Below, piece after piece: positions 47,345 through 64,000 of a DNA stretch of 64,000 nucleotides; position 1 is the first letter of the stretch; the number at the start of each line of letters is the position of its first letter. The stretch comes from Anas platyrhynchos. Taxonomy: Eukaryota > Chordata > Aves > Anseriformes > Anatidae. A program made the position numbers and the translations under genes. The stretch lies in contig NC_092602.1 in assembly GCF_047663525.1 (NCBI RefSeq), positions 15,187,501 through 15,251,500 on the forward strand. The letters run 5' to 3'. The notes beneath the pieces are model-generated. The model worked only from the letters and a program-made list of their open reading frames with translations, did not search any database and was not told the origin of the DNA.

Positions 47345-50300
47345 ATCACAAATGTTCTCCTTTTGTAGTTAGCTTATTTCATTGACTCAAAGTTGCCTTT
47401 CATAGAGTAGCTGATGAATAAATTTTCTGGTATCCAGGCCAAAAAATTCACACTATAGATTCTTAATAGGAGGTGTGGAATGAGGGAGGATGATCTCATA
47501 AATTTGAAGTCCTGAAATGCCAGTCCCATATGAGGAATTGAAAAGTGCACATATGGCTTTATTTCATTGCTTTTCCTATCAGGAACTGATATTTTGATGT
47601 TTGGAAGGAATCCTGTTTAATAAGTTGACACAAAGGAAGAGATGTAGTGTGAGACATCATAACTTATATTTGACCTTCGTAATGAAGCACATTCCAAGCA
47701 TGGAATAAAATGTGATTTTTAACACCAGGACCCACGTACTTTCTCAAAAAAGGCAGCAGTTAAAACATCTGCAAATGTATTGTTGCTTAAAGCTTTCTCA
47801 GGACCAATAAGCAGCAATAAATTATCTTCAGGAAGATCTGGATTTTGTTTCTAAAATTGTGATAGTTTTATAGGAGCTTTTTGCTTGAAGTCTGTGTCCT
47901 CACTCTTGGGTTTCAGGCAGTGAGCCCCCTTACAGGAAGGGTGTATTAAACAGTCATATTTCAGTGCAATGTAGGAGCATTGAAGCAATTTTATTTTTGA
48001 AGGATTTAGGTATTTGTAACCTTATAATTAACTAGCTTGGTAGACGACCACTGGCTTTGTAAGGTTTGCTGTAATGTACTGAAACAAAGGTAACCTCAGG
48101 GAGGAAGGCCTTGTAAGTGGTTTAATGTAGTAACTGATAGCATTCGAGACTATAACGGGATGGGAGGGGAGGGAGAACATCTAATTCCTTAGTGATGAGC
48201 ACAGTACCAATAGCAGGAGAGGTAAAATGGACCACAGCTGAAGAAAAACATATTTCCTAGTATCTGAACGATTAGGTAAAGAAAAGCTGCAACAAAAATT
48301 GGTCCATGATAGGGACTGGCCAAAAAGCAAGGGGAACAGATATGAGTAGATAACGTATGTGCCGTGGATTTGCCAGTGAGTGCCCACTGCGTCGGGACTG
48401 ACTGTACATGGCTGAGCACGGCGTGGTGCTGGGTCTTCAGCGTCTTGTCTCATTGGGCACAAGTTCACTGGATGTGGCGCTTAACTGAATGTAACTGTGG
48501 GGTGAATTTATTTTTCTCTTTGTGCTGAAGTTTAGCACTCTTCTTAAAATTTGTGTTACTTGCCTAAGCTCTTTTGATCTGTATGTGATGTTTACATGAA
48601 TGATGACTTTAAAATCAATTTTTATGGCCTTCACGCCGACCTGTGGTCACTTCAGTTCAGTGTGGTTTAAGTTCACGTGCAGTTGACATTGTTGTAATCA
48701 GTTTTGTTTTTTTTTATCGCATCTGCAAATTAATCTGACCCAAGGAATGCAAAGAGTTGCAAAGCAACTGCTTTTTATAACTTAGTCTTTCCCATAAACA
48801 GATAAGTACTATGGCAACAAACAGCCTGCTTTGTAAATCTGAAAGTTGAACTTACTTATGCATTTTTAAAGCTCGTTTTCCGTTAGTATTACAGTCTTCC
48901 CTGTGAATTCTGTTTTCCCTGCTGTTGTGCACCAAGGACTGAGCTAAAACAGCAAACTGGAAATTAGGAATTGATTAGCAAAGATGGTCAAGTCTTTGTG
49001 TTTTGCTGAATCTGAGGCTTGAGGACCAAAGTCTGCAAACCTTGCTCATGTAAATGGCTCTATTGACTTCAAAAGAACTATGTGCATGAGCCAGTTTTGC
49101 ATAGATTGTATTTTTTGTAATCCATATTCAATGTTGAAATTAAAAGTACTGAATCGTTTATATATTAAGAGCTGTCTATTAAAAAGATTACTTTAAAAAT
49201 ACTATATAAAAATTAGTTTGGGTTATAGTTTCTCCCTGTGTCTGTAATTGTTTCTTTGTTTTGTAAAAATCAGCCCTCCTATATTAATACTCTTAATTTT
49301 GATCACCCTGCTGCTTGAAAAAATATTTTTGTATTCACTTGCACCCCATGTATAGCAAAATGTTATGTGAAAAGCAGTATATATAAAATTGGATATTTTT
49401 AATCAGTATTTTTCCCAGTGCTGTTTTCACGTTAGACAAATTCGAAAGTAATGAATTTTTTTAAAGCACAATCTAGTCTTCAATATATATACGTTAAAAT
49501 GCTCTGTATTTTTAAACATGCACTATAGTGAAAACGCTTTTGGGACATGAATGTGGTATTATATTTAATCTCTTTCAACTTACTTTTGTAAATACCTTTA
49601 CAGATACTTCCCATATGAGTCATCTAGTTTATCCATCCGTTTTTTGCTGTTTTTTAGAACTCGTTCCAGTGACAGTGGTTGCACTGCTCTTCCATTGCCA
49701 TGGATGTGAGCAGCTTGTATTAATGCAGAGAAGTGCAGGTATTGCCTGTGGGTAAGCCCAGGCACAGTTTCTGCCAGATGTGCCCGTGGCAGTGGTGAGG
49801 ATGGGAGTAAAGCATCAGCGTCTGTGTTCCTGCAGTGCTGTCACCTTGGTGAGCAGCTCTTAGAGCAGCACAGGCTGGGCTATCTGAGGGCAGGGAGAGG
49901 TGCGTAACTGTGATGCCTGCCCTCAGATCTGAAGGCTCAGCACCTCAAATGCTTCCTATTTACCTTCCTGTTTTCAGCAGCTGCTCGGAGGAGTGTCACC
50001 TTACTCACTGGCTGACACAACAGTGAAAGATGGGCTTCAAACTGTCTGGTATCAGAAATTCCAGGAAGGTCTTTAAGTGTTGTAAGCTCCATGCTTTGAG
50101 ACCTGATGTTTGAAACTACTGTAGTATTTTCAATACATGAACATCTTTGCTAAACTAACAATTTAGCAATTTCTTTGAGAGTAGACACCTTACCTATAGA
50201 TAACTGATCTGTTGTACGCAGAGTGTAACGCTTTTACAAGTGGTATTGGATGTCAGAGTACCATGTATACAACCTGGTGTAGTTCAATGCTGTACTTAAT

Positions 50301-50515
50301 AGCGTGTCCTTCAAATTGTGACTTGCTTTTCAAGACTCGTTGCGTAGTGAATGTGGAAATTAGACCCGTGTAAACCTTAGCTCTTTGATGGTGTACAAGT
50401 TTTTTAGGTGTGATTTGCCTCACATACTGATCTGTATTTGGCAGCTAATGACGTAAACGACCGTAAGTTCTCTTTGTCCGGGTTGGAAAATAAAAGGTTT
50501 TATCGTATCTGCATG
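46890..50515 (+). other. BRI3BP: BRI3BP 3' UTR
   Basis: About 3.6 kb with no coding potential, AU-rich, after the BRI3BP stop. The mammalian gene also has a long 3' UTR. Candidate poly(A) signals AATAAA occur at 47417, 47704, 47816 and 50489, and ATTAAA forms near 49139. A 34-base T run lies at 47306-47339. The last signal at 50489 is the likeliest distal end because DHX37 promoter sequence begins shortly after it. The extent is inferred, not proven. Confidence 0.65.
50489..50494 (+). terminator. BRI3BP: Candidate distal BRI3BP polyadenylation signal
   Basis: AATAAA in the context TTGGAAAATAAAAGGTTTTA, followed about 15-30 bases later by T- and GT-rich sequence. It lies about 270 bases before the DHX37 start codon. 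Confidence 0.5.
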
Positions 50516-50766
50516 TATTTTAAACTTTTGGATAATTCCATCCACCTGTGATGACAGCACATTAAAAAATCTTGCCTTTTTAATCAGTGGTTGTCTTTAC
50601 TGCGAGCGTGTTTGGCGGTGGTGGATTCGGGGCGGGGGCCGGTCTTGAACCCGCCTCGGAAGAAGAGGCGCGGTCTCGGCTTCGCCCCGCCCCTCCTCGC
50701 GAGAGCGCGCGCGGCCCGGAAGGGACATTTGCCGCACGTGGGGCAGGGGCTGGTCCCGCCGCAGCC

Positions 50767-63646
<12,880 letters not shown>

Positions 63647-64000
63647 GTAAACAGCTTGATTTGCCTGAATTCCTCTTCCCTCATGTCTGTGGGGCAGAGA
63701 GGCACTCCTCTGCAAAGCCTGGGGTTCGGCTGGTTACAGCATTGGGCTGTGAATGCTGGCTTTTCTCCATACAATTTAAGTTCCCAGTGTTGCAATTTCC
63801 CAGTCCTCATGTAGGAATTGTTATAAAAGAGTTAAGAATTGCTATTAGTTCATCTTGCAGAATGCTTGATGTCTCTAGAGAAAGTGAAGCGGAAAAGTAT
63901 GGTGTTATTAAAAACCTTCATCACTTAAGGAAACTATAGATGTCCATCTGAGAGAGCTTGAAATGTGATACTATAAAGAAATTGGATTGCCGGTAACTCT
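63647..64000 (+). other. DHX37: DHX37 intron 21 (partial)
   Basis: The expected next DHX37 segment after NAYK is not found here, so this is intron sequence running off the right edge. Nothing else is recognised. Confidence 0.7.

Overview
This is a vertebrate, almost certainly avian, nuclear window. The exons are short, phase-consistent and bounded by GT-AG sites, there are three CpG-rich promoters, and the interspersed repeats are mainly CR1 LINEs with the typical ATTCTATG/ATTCTGTG 3' repeats. LTR remnants are also present, and one solo LTR resembles ERVL-type LTRs I associate with Neoaves. The species cannot be fixed from the sequence alone.

Layout. (1) 1-36190, minus strand: the first 11 coding exons (about 390 codons) of AACS, acetoacetyl-CoA synthetase; the remaining 3' exons lie off the left edge. 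Its 4563-12436 intron holds two large CR1 copies placed head to head. (2) 36191-44685: an 8.5 kb interval between AACS and BRI3BP. It contains the AACS CpG promoter, a second orphan CpG-rich segment with three CCAAT boxes and two E2F-like sites, exon-like segments of an unrecognised and probably decayed gene, an LTR-like piece, a 1048 bp solo LTR with perfect 5 bp target duplications, a minus-strand endogenous retrovirus remnant and an old CR1 fragment. (3) 44686-about 50510, plus strand: complete three-exon BRI3BP (239 aa) with a long 3' UTR. (4) 50767-64000, plus strand: the first 21 coding exons (945 codons) of DHX37, a nucleolar DEAH-box helicase; the last exons lie off the right edge.

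The three genes are not a pathway. AACS is a cytosolic ketone-body-using ligase for lipid synthesis, BRI3BP is a small membrane protein linked to apoptosis, and DHX37 is a ribosome biogenesis helicase. They form a conserved neighbourhood known from human 12q24.31, but BRI3BP here points the opposite way relative to its neighbours compared with my knowledge of the human map.

I found no CRISPR array, operon-like system or other dramatic new system. The observations most worth following are the orphan promoter plus exon-like segments at 37.3-38.9 kb, the apparent BRI3BP inversion, the GC-AG intron in AACS and the U12-like donor in DHX37.
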